From positions 3,246,501 to 3,310,500 of the forward strand of contig NZ_CP093337.1 of assembly GCF_022637395.1 (NCBI RefSeq): DNA of 64,000 bases, in the 5' to 3' direction. This stretch comes from Shinella sp. H4-D48 (GTDB lineage Bacteria > Pseudomonadota > Alphaproteobacteria > Rhizobiales > Rhizobiaceae). Positions 57,584 through 64,000 of this stretch are shown piece by piece; the stretch's first letter is position 1; each line of letters begins with the position of its first letter. Position numbers and translations under genes: made by a program. Below the pieces are notes generated by a model. It saw only the letters and a program-made list of their open reading frames with translations, had not been told where the DNA came from and did not search any database.

Positions 57584-58710
57584 TGACCCGGCGCCTGTCC
57601 CTTGCCCGCCTCCTGCCCATGCTTGCGGGCGGTCTTCTTTTGTCGGCCACGCTTCCGGCGCTGGCGCAGGAGGGCACCGCCCCCGTGCCGCCTGATCTCA
57701 CCGATGAGAATGTCGTCGGCGTGATGACCAAGGCCGTGGATGAGGTCATCCGCCCCGGCTACCGTGCCTTCCACGCCTCTGCCGGCGCGCTCGCCAAGGC
57801 GACCGACGCCTTCTGCGCGGCCCCATCCGCCGAGACGCGGCAGGCGGTCGATACCGCATTTCGGCAAGCCGTCGCCGAATGGGGCCGTATCGAGATCGTG
57901 CGCATCGGTCCGGTGCTCGACGACAACCGCTTCGAACGCATCCTGTTTTACCCCGACCGCAAGAGCACCGGCCTCAAGCAGGTGCAGGCGCTTCTTCAAA
58001 AGCAGGACCCCGCGGATGCCGACGCCGCGACGATGGGCGCCAGAAGCGTCGCCATCCAGGGCTTCGGCGCGCTGGAATTCGCCCTTTACGGCACGGGCGC
58101 GGACGCGCTGATGACCGGGCCGGAAAGCTTCCGCTGCCGTTATGCCGCCGCCGTCGCCAGCCATATCGAGAAGACGGCGGGGCAGCTCGTCGCCGCCTGG
58201 GACGCACCCGACGGCGTGCAGCAGCACTGGAAACATCCCGGCCCGCAGAACCCGGTCTTCCGCACCGGCCGCGAGGCGATGACGGCGCTGCTCGGCATCC
58301 TCGTGCATGGCGCAGAAGCCGTGCGCGACCAGCGAATCGAGACCTTCTACCGGCACGGCGGCATCGCGCGCCCGAAGTCGGCGCTGTTCTGGCGCTCCGG
58401 CAACACCTGGGTGTCGATCGGGGCCAATATCGAGGGCCTGCGCGCCCTGTTCGACACGTCGGGCATGGCGGGCCTCATCGATCCCAGCTTCGTTTCCATC
58501 GGCGGCAATATCGATTTCGTGCTGAAAGCGCTGGCACGCGTCACGCCGACCATCGATACCGATATCGAAAAGGCGGTGTCGACGCCCGAGGAGCAGCAGA
58601 AGATCGCCTTCCTGCTCGTCAACTCGCGTGACCTGATCGAGCGGCTGAACGGCGAATACGGCACGGCCATGGGGCTGGGCGCAGGCTTCTCCTTCGCGGA
58701 CGGCGACTGA
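57583..58710 (+). CDS. Imelysin-like exported protein lacking the signature histidine
   Basis: A 375-residue second imelysin-family protein with a signal peptide (about 1-29, ending LPALAQ). The motif reads GFGALEF: Glu165 is kept but Gly162 stands where His is found in the upstream paralogue, so the metal site differs or is lost. Its ATG overlaps the di-haem stop (ATGA) and its own stop overlaps the next gene (TGATG), so translation is coupled through three genes. Confidence 0.85.
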   Translation: MTRRLSLARLLPMLAGGLLLSATLPALAQEGTAPVPPDLTDENVVGVMTKAVDEVIRPGYRAFHASAGALAKATDAFCAAPSAETRQAVDTAFRQAVAEWGRIEIVRIGPVLDDNRFERILFYPDRKSTGLKQVQALLQKQDPADADAATMGARSVAIQGFGALEFALYGTGADALMTGPESFRCRYAAAVASHIEKTAGQLVAAWDAPDGVQQHWKHPGPQNPVFRTGREAMTALLGILVHGAEAVRDQRIETFYRHGGIARPKSALFWRSGNTWVSIGANIEGLRALFDTSGMAGLIDPSFVSIGGNIDFVLKALARVTPTIDTDIEKAVSTPEEQQKIAFLLVNSRDLIERLNGEYGTAMGLGAGFSFADGD

Positions 58711-59813
58711 TGCGCGCGGCGGGCCGGCCAAGTGGGGCAATCGAGCGCCGCGCCTTCCTGCGCATGGCGGGCGTGGGCTTCGTCGCAGCGCTTGCGCCGC
58801 GCCCGTCCTTCGCCCTGTCGCGCACCGATGCAGTCTTCGCTTCCGGTTACCGCGACCGTGACGGAACGTTCGGCATCGCCGTGCTTGCCGAGGACGGCAC
58901 CGTCATTGATCGCACGCCGCTTCCCGCTCGCAGCCACGGCATGGCCTTCTCGCCCCTGACCGGCCACCTCGTCGCTTTCGCGCGACGGCCCGGCACTTTC
59001 GCGCTGGTGATCGACCGCACCGGCAGTGCGGAACCCGTCACCATCGCCGCCGCCGAGGACCGGCATTTCTTCGGCCACGGCTGCTTTTCGCCTGACGGAC
59101 GGCTGCTCTATGCCAGCGAGAACGATTTCGACAACCGCCGCGGCGTCATCGGCCTTTACGATGCCCGCGACGGCTATCGCCGCATCGGCGAATACCAGAC
59201 CTACGGCATCGGCACCCATGATCTGTCGGTCAGTGACGACGGCAAACTGTTGATCGCCGCCAATGGCGGCATCGAGACCCACCCGGATTTCGGCCGCACC
59301 AAGCTCAATCTCGACCATATGGAGCCCTCGCTCGCGCTGATCGATGCGGCAACCGGCGCGCTCGTCGAACGCCATGCCCTGCCGGAAAAGCTGCGCCAGC
59401 TTTCCACCCGCCACATCGATCTCGACGACAAGGGACGGATCTGGTTTGCGTGCCAGTATGAGGGGCCACGCAACGACCTGCCGCCGCTCGTCGGCCATTT
59501 TGGCAAGGGCGAGGACCTGACCTTCCTGTCGCTGCCGGCCGAAACGACCATCGGGCTTGCCAATTATGTCGGCGCCATCGCCGTCAACCGAAGCGAAGGG
59601 CTTGTCGGCCTCACCTCACCCAACGGCGGGCGCTTCGTCGTGCTGGAGGCCGAGAGCGGCCGGATTATCAGGGACGACGCCCTCACGGACGCGGCCGGCA
59701 TTGCCGCGGCACCGCACGGTTTTGCCGTCTCCTCCTATGACGGCCGCTTTGCCGGGCGGCGCGAGCCCGTGGCTTGGGACCAGCACATCGCAAAACTCTT
59801 GGCCAACCACTGA
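58710..59813 (+). CDS. DUF1513 protein with a Tat signal
   Basis: A 367-residue protein with a twin-arginine-type leader: ERRAFLRMAGVGFVAALA (Arg13-Arg14, followed by a hydrophobic h-region). The rest is a beta-propeller-like repeat protein with several HG and GHxxxF segments (FFGHGCFSPDGRLLYASEN). Folded export through Tat suggests a cofactor or rapid folding. It is fixed in place after imelysin and di-haem genes in many proteobacteria, but its function is unknown. Confidence 0.85.
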   Translation: MRAAGRPSGAIERRAFLRMAGVGFVAALAPRPSFALSRTDAVFASGYRDRDGTFGIAVLAEDGTVIDRTPLPARSHGMAFSPLTGHLVAFARRPGTFALVIDRTGSAEPVTIAAAEDRHFFGHGCFSPDGRLLYASENDFDNRRGVIGLYDARDGYRRIGEYQTYGIGTHDLSVSDDGKLLIAANGGIETHPDFGRTKLNLDHMEPSLALIDAATGALVERHALPEKLRQLSTRHIDLDDKGRIWFACQYEGPRNDLPPLVGHFGKGEDLTFLSLPAETTIGLANYVGAIAVNRSEGLVGLTSPNGGRFVVLEAESGRIIRDDALTDAAGIAAAPHGFAVSSYDGRFAGRREPVAWDQHIAKLLANH

Positions 59814-59855
59814 AACCGTCTGGACGATCCCCTGCAACGCCCTAATTTGCGCACC

Positions 59856-60311
59856 ATGAGCAACAAGACCCTGACCTATCTCGTCTTCATCGTCGTCGTT
59901 CTCGGCGGCGGCCTTCTCATCGGCGCCAACAACGTGCCCGGCGAATGGTATCAATCCCTCGCCAAGCCGTCGTTCAACCCGCCCAACTGGGTCTTCGCGC
60001 CGGTCTGGAGCATCCTCTACGTCATCATCGGCGTGGTCGGGGCGCGGACATGGCTTTCCTTCCGCGGTACGATGGCGATGCGGCTGTGGTTTGCCCAGCT
60101 CATCCTGAACTTCGCCTGGTCGCCGCTGTTCTTCGGCTGGCGCGATCCCTCCTCCGCGCTCATCGTCATTCTCGGCCTGCTGGTCGCCGTCATCGGCTTC
60201 ATGGTCGCCTCCTGGCGGCAGGATCGCACGGCATCCCTGCTCTTCGTGCCCTACCTCGCCTGGGTCGCCTTCGCGACGGCACTCAACACCGCAATCGTCA
60301 TGCTGAACTGA
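59856..60311 (+). CDS. tspO: TspO/MBR family membrane protein
   Basis: A 151-residue five-helix membrane protein (outer-membrane tryptophan-rich sensory protein) that binds tetrapyrroles. It has WYQSLAKPSFNPPNWVFAPVWSILYVIIGV and NFAWSPLFFGWRDPSSAL. The ATG at 59856 is the only reasonable start. A link to porphyrin regulation is family knowledge. It starts 43 bp after the DUF1513 stop. Confidence 0.92.
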   Translation: MSNKTLTYLVFIVVVLGGGLLIGANNVPGEWYQSLAKPSFNPPNWVFAPVWSILYVIIGVVGARTWLSFRGTMAMRLWFAQLILNFAWSPLFFGWRDPSSALIVILGLLVAVIGFMVASWRQDRTASLLFVPYLAWVAFATALNTAIVMLN

Positions 60312-60407
60312 CATGCGTCCCATCATGACGCTTGCAGTGCAGCATCGGCCATGCAAACCTCCGCCTGTCCCGCTTTCGGCCGGCGCGCCGGCAACCGTGT
60401 GAGTATC

Positions 60408-60857
60408 ATGACAGGCTTTCCTCCGTCGGGTTTCGCCGACCGCATCGCCAGGAGTTTCGAACGTCAGGCCGCCATGCGCCTGATCGGCGCGGAACTTACC
60501 CGCGTTTCCCACGGCACGGTGGAAATCGAGCTTCCCTTCGACGAGAAACTGACGCAGCAGCACGGCTTCCTGCATGCCGGCATCATTTCCGCCGCGCTCG
60601 ACACGGCCTGCGGGTATGCCGCCTATTCCGTCATCGACCCCGATGCCTCGATCCTCACCATCGAATTCAAGGTCAACCTGATGTCGCCGGGACGCGGAGA
60701 GCGCTTCCTGTTCCGCGGCGAGGTCACCAAGCCCGGCTCCAACATCATCGTCGCCGACGGGCGCGGCTACGCCGTGTCCGACGGCCCGGCTAAGCTCATC
60801 GCCTCCATGACAGGCACCATGATGGTGGTGCGCGGGCGCGAGGACGTCGCGGGATGA
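60408..60857 (+). CDS. PaaI-type hotdog-fold thioesterase
   Basis: A 149-residue hotdog protein with LPFDEKLTQQHGFLHAGIISAALDTACGYAAYS, the HGG-like (here HAG) turn and long central helix of PaaI thioesterases, and TIEFKVNLMSPGRG. It likely hydrolyses a thioester of an aromatic or short acyl-CoA. The frame stays open to 60351 but the ATG at 60408 fits the fold. ATGA overlap with the next gene. Confidence 0.87.
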   Translation: MTGFPPSGFADRIARSFERQAAMRLIGAELTRVSHGTVEIELPFDEKLTQQHGFLHAGIISAALDTACGYAAYSVIDPDASILTIEFKVNLMSPGRGERFLFRGEVTKPGSNIIVADGRGYAVSDGPAKLIASMTGTMMVVRGREDVAG

Positions 60858-61498
60858 GCGTCACTCTCAAGTCGGTCGGCAATCATCGTGTTCTCTATGT
60901 CATGGCCGTGGATGCCGAATACGGCCCGCATCTGAAATCGCGCATCACGCCGCTTTTGACCGGTGTCGGCCCCGTCGAGGCCGCCGTGCAGCTGACGCTG
61001 GCGCTCGGCCATCTCGAGGCCGAGGCTCGCCTGCCCGATTTCGTCGTCTCTCTCGGCTCGGCCGGCTCGGCCACGCTGGAACAGACCGGCATCTACCAGG
61101 CGACCTCGGTTTCCTATCGCGACATGGATGCCTCGGCCATCGGCTTCACCAAGGGTGCCACGCCCTTTCTCGCGCTGCCGGCGGAAGTGGCGCTTCCCGC
61201 GCGCATTCCCGGCATTGCCGAGGCACGGCTTTCCACCGGCGCCAATATCGTCTCGGGCGCGGCCTATGCGGCCATCGACGCCGATATGGTGGAGATGGAA
61301 ACCTATGCGTCGCTGCGCGCCTGCCAGGCCTTCGGCGTAAGGCTCATCGGCCTGCGCGGCATTTCCGACGGCAAGACCGAACTCAGCCATATCGGCGACT
61401 GGACGCAGTATCTCGGCGTCATCGACGAAAAGCTCGCGGCGGCGGTCGACCGGCTGGAAGCGTCGTTGCGCGACGGTACGATCGTGCTGAAAGGCTGA
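60854..61498 (+). CDS. mtnN: 5'-methylthioadenosine/S-adenosylhomocysteine nucleosidase
   Basis: A 214-residue purine-nucleoside-phosphorylase-fold protein that cleaves MTA and SAH. MAVDAEYGPHL supplies the N-terminal catalytic Glu, GVGPVEAAVQLTLAL the nucleoside pocket, VEMETYASLRACQAFG the ribose Glu, and LRGISDGKTEL the general-acid Asp. It overlaps the thioesterase gene (ATGA). Confidence 0.88.
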   Translation: MSVTLKSVGNHRVLYVMAVDAEYGPHLKSRITPLLTGVGPVEAAVQLTLALGHLEAEARLPDFVVSLGSAGSATLEQTGIYQATSVSYRDMDASAIGFTKGATPFLALPAEVALPARIPGIAEARLSTGANIVSGAAYAAIDADMVEMETYASLRACQAFGVRLIGLRGISDGKTELSHIGDWTQYLGVIDEKLAAAVDRLEASLRDGTIVLKG

Positions 61499-61552
61499 AA
61501 ATCCGGCCTGTCCCCGGTTGCGTGTCGCACGGATATTCATTAAAGGCTCGCC

Positions 61553-63115
61553 ATGACCCAGACAGCCCATCCCGACAGCGTTCTCATCATCGATTTCGGC
61601 AGCCAGGTGACCCAGCTCATCGGGCGGCGCGTGCGCGAAGCAGGCGTCTATTGCGAGATCATCCCCTTCCAGTCGGCGGAAGAAGCCTTCCACCGCATGA
61701 AGCCGAAGGCGATCATCTTTTCCGGCGGCCCCGCCTCTGTTCTCGATCAGGGCAGCCCGCGCGCGCCGCAGGTGGTTTTCGATTCCGGTCTGCCGATCCT
61801 CGGCATCTGCTACGGCCAGCAGACGCTGAGCCTGCAGCTCGGCGGCACCGTCGAAGGCGGCCATGCCCGCGAGTTCGGCCGCGCCGATGTGGAGATCCTC
61901 AAGCCCAGCCCGCTTTTCGAAGGCTTCTGGGACGTCGGCAAGAAATATCCGGTCTGGATGAGCCACGGCGACCGCGTCACCGAGGCGCCTGAAGGCTTCG
62001 AGGTCATCGGCACCTCGGAAAACGCGCCCTTCGCCATCTGCGTCAACGAGGCGAAGCGCTACTACACGACGATGTTCCACCCGGAAGTGGTGCACACGCC
62101 CGACGGCGCCAAGCTGCTGTCGAACTTCGTGCACAAAATCGCCGGCATCAAGGGCGACTGGTCGATGTCGGCCTATCGCGCCCGCGCCGTGGAAGCGATC
62201 CGCGAGCAGGTCGGCGACAAGCGCGTCATCTGCGCGCTGTCGGGCGGCGTCGACAGTTCCGTTGCGGCGCTGCTCATCCATGAGGCCGTCGGCGCACAAC
62301 TCACCTGCATCCTCGTCGACCACGGCCTGATGCGCAAGAACGAGGCGGCCGACGTCGTCGCCATGTTCCGCGAACACTACAACCTGCACCTCATCCACGT
62401 GGACGCCGTCGACCGCTTCGTCGGCGAGCTGGAAGGCGTTTCGGATCCCGAGACCAAGCGCAAGATCATCGGCCGCCTGTTCATCGAGGTCTTCGAGGAA
62501 GAAGCCGGCAAGCTCGGCGGCGCGGAGTTCCTCGCGCAGGGCACGCTCTATCCCGACGTCATCGAAAGCGTCTCGTTTACCGGCGGCCCCTCGGTCACGA
62601 TCAAGTCGCACCACAATGTCGGTGGCCTGCCCGAGCGCATGAACATGAAGCTCGTGGAGCCGCTGCGCGAGCTCTTCAAGGACGAGGTGCGCGTGCTCGG
62701 CCGCGAGCTCGGCCTGCCCGAGAGCTTCATCGGCCGCCACCCGTTCCCGGGTCCGGGCCTTGCCATCCGCTGCCCGGGCGGCATCACCCGCGACAAGCTG
62801 GAGATTCTCCGCGAAGCCGATGCGATCTATCTCGACGAAATCCGCAAGGCCGGCCTCTACGACAAGATCTGGCAGGCCTTCGCCGTGCTGCTGCCGGTCC
62901 AGACCGTCGGCGTCATGGGCGACGGTCGCACCTACGAATTCGTCTGCGCACTGCGCGCCGTCACCTCCGTCGACGGCATGACCGCCGACTTCTACCACTA
63001 CGACATGAACTTCCTCGGCCGTGCGGCAACCCGCATCATCAACGAAGTCCGCGGCATCAACCGCGTCGTCTACGACGTCACGTCGAAGCCGCCGGGCACG
63101 ATCGAGTGGGAATGA
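61553..63115 (+). CDS. guaA: GMP synthase (glutamine-hydrolysing)
   Basis: Converts XMP to GMP. The N-terminal class I amidotransferase has the catalytic Cys86 in LGICYGQQ and the His/Glu of [15 protein letters not shown]. The ATP-pyrophosphatase domain starts with [17 protein letters not shown], and the dimerisation domain ends in KPPGTIEWE. The 520-residue length is standard. A perfect 14-bp terminator follows. Confidence 0.98.
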   Translation: MTQTAHPDSVLIIDFGSQVTQLIGRRVREAGVYCEIIPFQSAEEAFHRMKPKAIIFSGGPASVLDQGSPRAPQVVFDSGLPILGICYGQQTLSLQLGGTVEGGHAREFGRADVEILKPSPLFEGFWDVGKKYPVWMSHGDRVTEAPEGFEVIGTSENAPFAICVNEAKRYYTTMFHPEVVHTPDGAKLLSNFVHKIAGIKGDWSMSAYRARAVEAIREQVGDKRVICALSGGVDSSVAALLIHEAVGAQLTCILVDHGLMRKNEAADVVAMFREHYNLHLIHVDAVDRFVGELEGVSDPETKRKIIGRLFIEVFEEEAGKLGGAEFLAQGTLYPDVIESVSFTGGPSVTIKSHHNVGGLPERMNMKLVEPLRELFKDEVRVLGRELGLPESFIGRHPFPGPGLAIRCPGGITRDKLEILREADAIYLDEIRKAGLYDKIWQAFAVLLPVQTVGVMGDGRTYEFVCALRAVTSVDGMTADFYHYDMNFLGRAATRIINEVRGINRVVYDVTSKPPGTIEWE

Positions 63116-63119
63116 TGGT

Positions 63120-63160
63120 TTTGTCCCGGCGATAGTCTCCCATCGCCGGGACAAACTTTA
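63120..63160. terminator. Intrinsic terminator of guaA, bidirectional
   Basis: TTTGTCCCGGCGAT (63120-63133) and ATCGCCGGGACAAA (63142-63155) are a perfect 14-bp inverted repeat with an 8-base loop, followed by CTTTA; preceded by T residues on the other strand. Confidence 0.88.
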
Positions 63161-63180
63161 TCGGGCCATGGCTTGGCAGC

Positions 63181-63672
63181 TCATGCGCCCACGACAGCCC
63201 TGTTCTGCCGCCTCAGGAAAATGATCTGTGCCGCCAGGCCGATGATCAGGACGGCCAGCAGCGTCGCCTGCGCGCCGAGCAGCAGCGGCGAATCCAGATC
63301 GGGCGCCAGCGGATGTCCATCCGGAACCCGGCGCAGGATCTCGGTGATCGTCGGCAGCATCAGAAGAAATGCGCTTAAGGTGAGACAGATGGTCTCGACA
63401 TATCGTTCAAGACGCGTGCGGCCGAACAGGCACTCTGCACAGTAACCTGCGGCCAGAAACAGGATCGTCGCCCCTGCAATGCCGTAGCTCACGGGCTGGC
63501 GCGCAACGAGGAACGCCGTCGTCGCACCGATCAGCATGGACACGAGATAGATCATGCCCGCGCCCGAGCGCGGAACGATGCGGCCGTGCCGGGCGAACAT
63601 ATAGACCGCCACGGGAATAGCCGGCAGGCTGCCGAGTGTGTGGACCCAGCCGAGAGGTGAAATTCCGAACAT
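63181..63672 (-). CDS. Four-helix membrane protein of unknown function
   Basis: A 163-residue polytopic membrane protein with hydrophobic segments at about 10-28, 40-58, 62-80, 97-112 and 130-152. No catalytic motif stands out. The ATG at 63672 follows AAAGGA; a TTG one codon before is possible. It lies downstream of the TetR-family gene on the same strand, and an 18-bp dyad sits in its promoter region, so TetR control is likely. Confidence 0.7.
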   Translation of the reverse strand: MFGISPLGWVHTLGSLPAIPVAVYMFARHGRIVPRSGAGMIYLVSMLIGATTAFLVARQPVSYGIAGATILFLAAGYCAECLFGRTRLERYVETICLTLSAFLLMLPTITEILRRVPDGHPLAPDLDSPLLLGAQATLLAVLIIGLAAQIIFLRRQNRAVVGA

Positions 63673-63707
63673 CAAACTGTCCTTTACTTGAGGATGAAAG
63701 GTTAGCT

Positions 63708-63725
63708 ATCTACTAGTTGGTAGGT
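63708..63725. promoter_or_regulatory. Candidate TetR operator
   Basis: ATCTACTAGTTGGTAGGT is an imperfect dyad (12 of 18 positions symmetric, with CTAC and GTAG arms). It lies 36 bases before the membrane-protein start and 38 bases after the TetR stop. Similar CTACCAACTAG-type sequences serve as operators for several TetR regulators. Confidence 0.45.
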
Positions 63726-63762
63726 GATCGGCGTAAGCGCTGTGTCGTTGAAATTTGCAGGT

Positions 63763-64000
63763 CTAGGCGGCGATGCGCTCCAGGAGGGAGCGCGCCACTA
63801 TGCCGAATGCAGCAGGCTCGCCATAGGCACGCGCCGAAAGCATCGCACCATGCACGGCCGCCATGAACAGCTCCGCATTATCGTCAGGCGTTCCGCTCAG
63901 TGTAAAGCGGCCTTGCGCGGCGCCGCGCTCCAGCACGCAGGCGAGCCAGCCGGAAAGATGCCGGAAATGACCGCGCACTTCCAGCGCCACTTCCTCCGGT
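63763..64000 (-). CDS. TetR-family regulator, C-terminal part only
   Basis: The last 79 or so codons of a minus-strand gene that begins outside the window. The visible end, FRHLSGWLACVLERGAAQGRFTLSGTPDDNAELFMAAVHGAMLSARAYG (helices of the ligand domain), is typical of TetR-family C-termini. The HTH is not visible, so the family call rests on the helix pattern and on the operator-like dyad next to it. Confidence 0.65.
   Translation of the reverse strand, partial: PEEVALEVRGHFRHLSGWLACVLERGAAQGRFTLSGTPDDNAELFMAAVHGAMLSARAYGEPAAFGIVARSLLERIAA

Noticed and set aside
60767-63154. Very long open frame antisense to mtnN and guaA
   Set aside because: High GC content keeps the antisense frame free of stops. 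The predicted protein has no domain and its codon use mirrors the complement of guaA.
1-64000. Insertion sequences, prophage, CRISPR arrays or defence islands
   Set aside because: No transposase, integrase, phage structural gene, cas gene or regularly spaced repeat array was seen.

Overview
The window is 64 kb of GC-rich chromosome from an alphaproteobacterium, most likely Rhizobiaceae (Rhizobium, Agrobacterium, Ensifer or Shinella type). Supporting signs are the order lptC-lptA-lptB-rpoN-hpf-ptsN, the block dnaA-rpsT-(enoyl-CoA hydratase)-mutM/ubiE-ubiB-coaBC, a rhizobial PmtA-type phosphatidylethanolamine methyltransferase, the N-terminus of an OlsB-like acyltransferase, an NDUFA9-like protein, and an Irr-box-like site. 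Genus cannot be decided from this sequence alone. I saw no tRNA, rRNA, insertion sequence, prophage or CRISPR array.

Layout. 1-7.3 kb: minus-strand genes for an OlsB-like acyltransferase (partial), a hybrid histidine kinase, lspA, two RNA methyltransferases, a LapA-like protein, ihfB and sppA, with one plus-strand CoxG-like gene. 7.4-12.6 kb: LPS transport (lptCAB), sigma-54, ribosome hibernation factor and nitrogen PTS. 12.7-17.6 kb: grpE and hrcA (heat shock) back to back with rph, a VOC protein, rdgB and hemW. 17.7-27 kb: dnaA, a long intergenic region, rpsT, enoyl-CoA hydratase and mutM, then ubiE, ubiB, a potassium channel and coaBC. 27-34 kb: a more accessory stretch (glutamine amidotransferase, pirin, GFA protein, AraC regulator plus LysE exporter, thiD with a TPP riboswitch, prfC) between coaBC and dut. 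34-38 kb: GNAT, a LysE pseudogene, an intact LysE, cysK and a frameshifted VOC pseudogene. 38-43.4 kb: a YifB ATPase, gshB, a linear amide hydrolase, yraN and rsmI. 43.6-54.5 kb: dnaN, pmtA, a histidine-phosphatase-like protein, pyrF, an NDUFA9-like protein, uppP, a GST, queG, an epimerase, rlpA and an RsmB-like methyltransferase. 54.7-59.8 kb: a four-gene exported iron-type operon (imelysin, di-haem oxidoreductase, imelysin-like, DUF1513). 59.8-63.1 kb: tspO, thioesterase, nucleosidase, guaA. 63.1-64 kb: a small membrane protein behind a likely TetR operator, and the C-terminus of a TetR regulator.

Most of the window is conserved housekeeping DNA. The best candidates for under-described biology are the imelysin/di-haem/imelysin/DUF1513 operon with its Irr-box-like site and a second imelysin lacking the signature histidine, a potassium channel ending in a zinc ribbon, and a nested palindrome between hemW and dnaA. 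Fresh gene decay is visible in a LysE exporter (one amber codon), a VOC gene (several frameshifts) and a GFA protein (apparent in-frame loss of a zinc motif).
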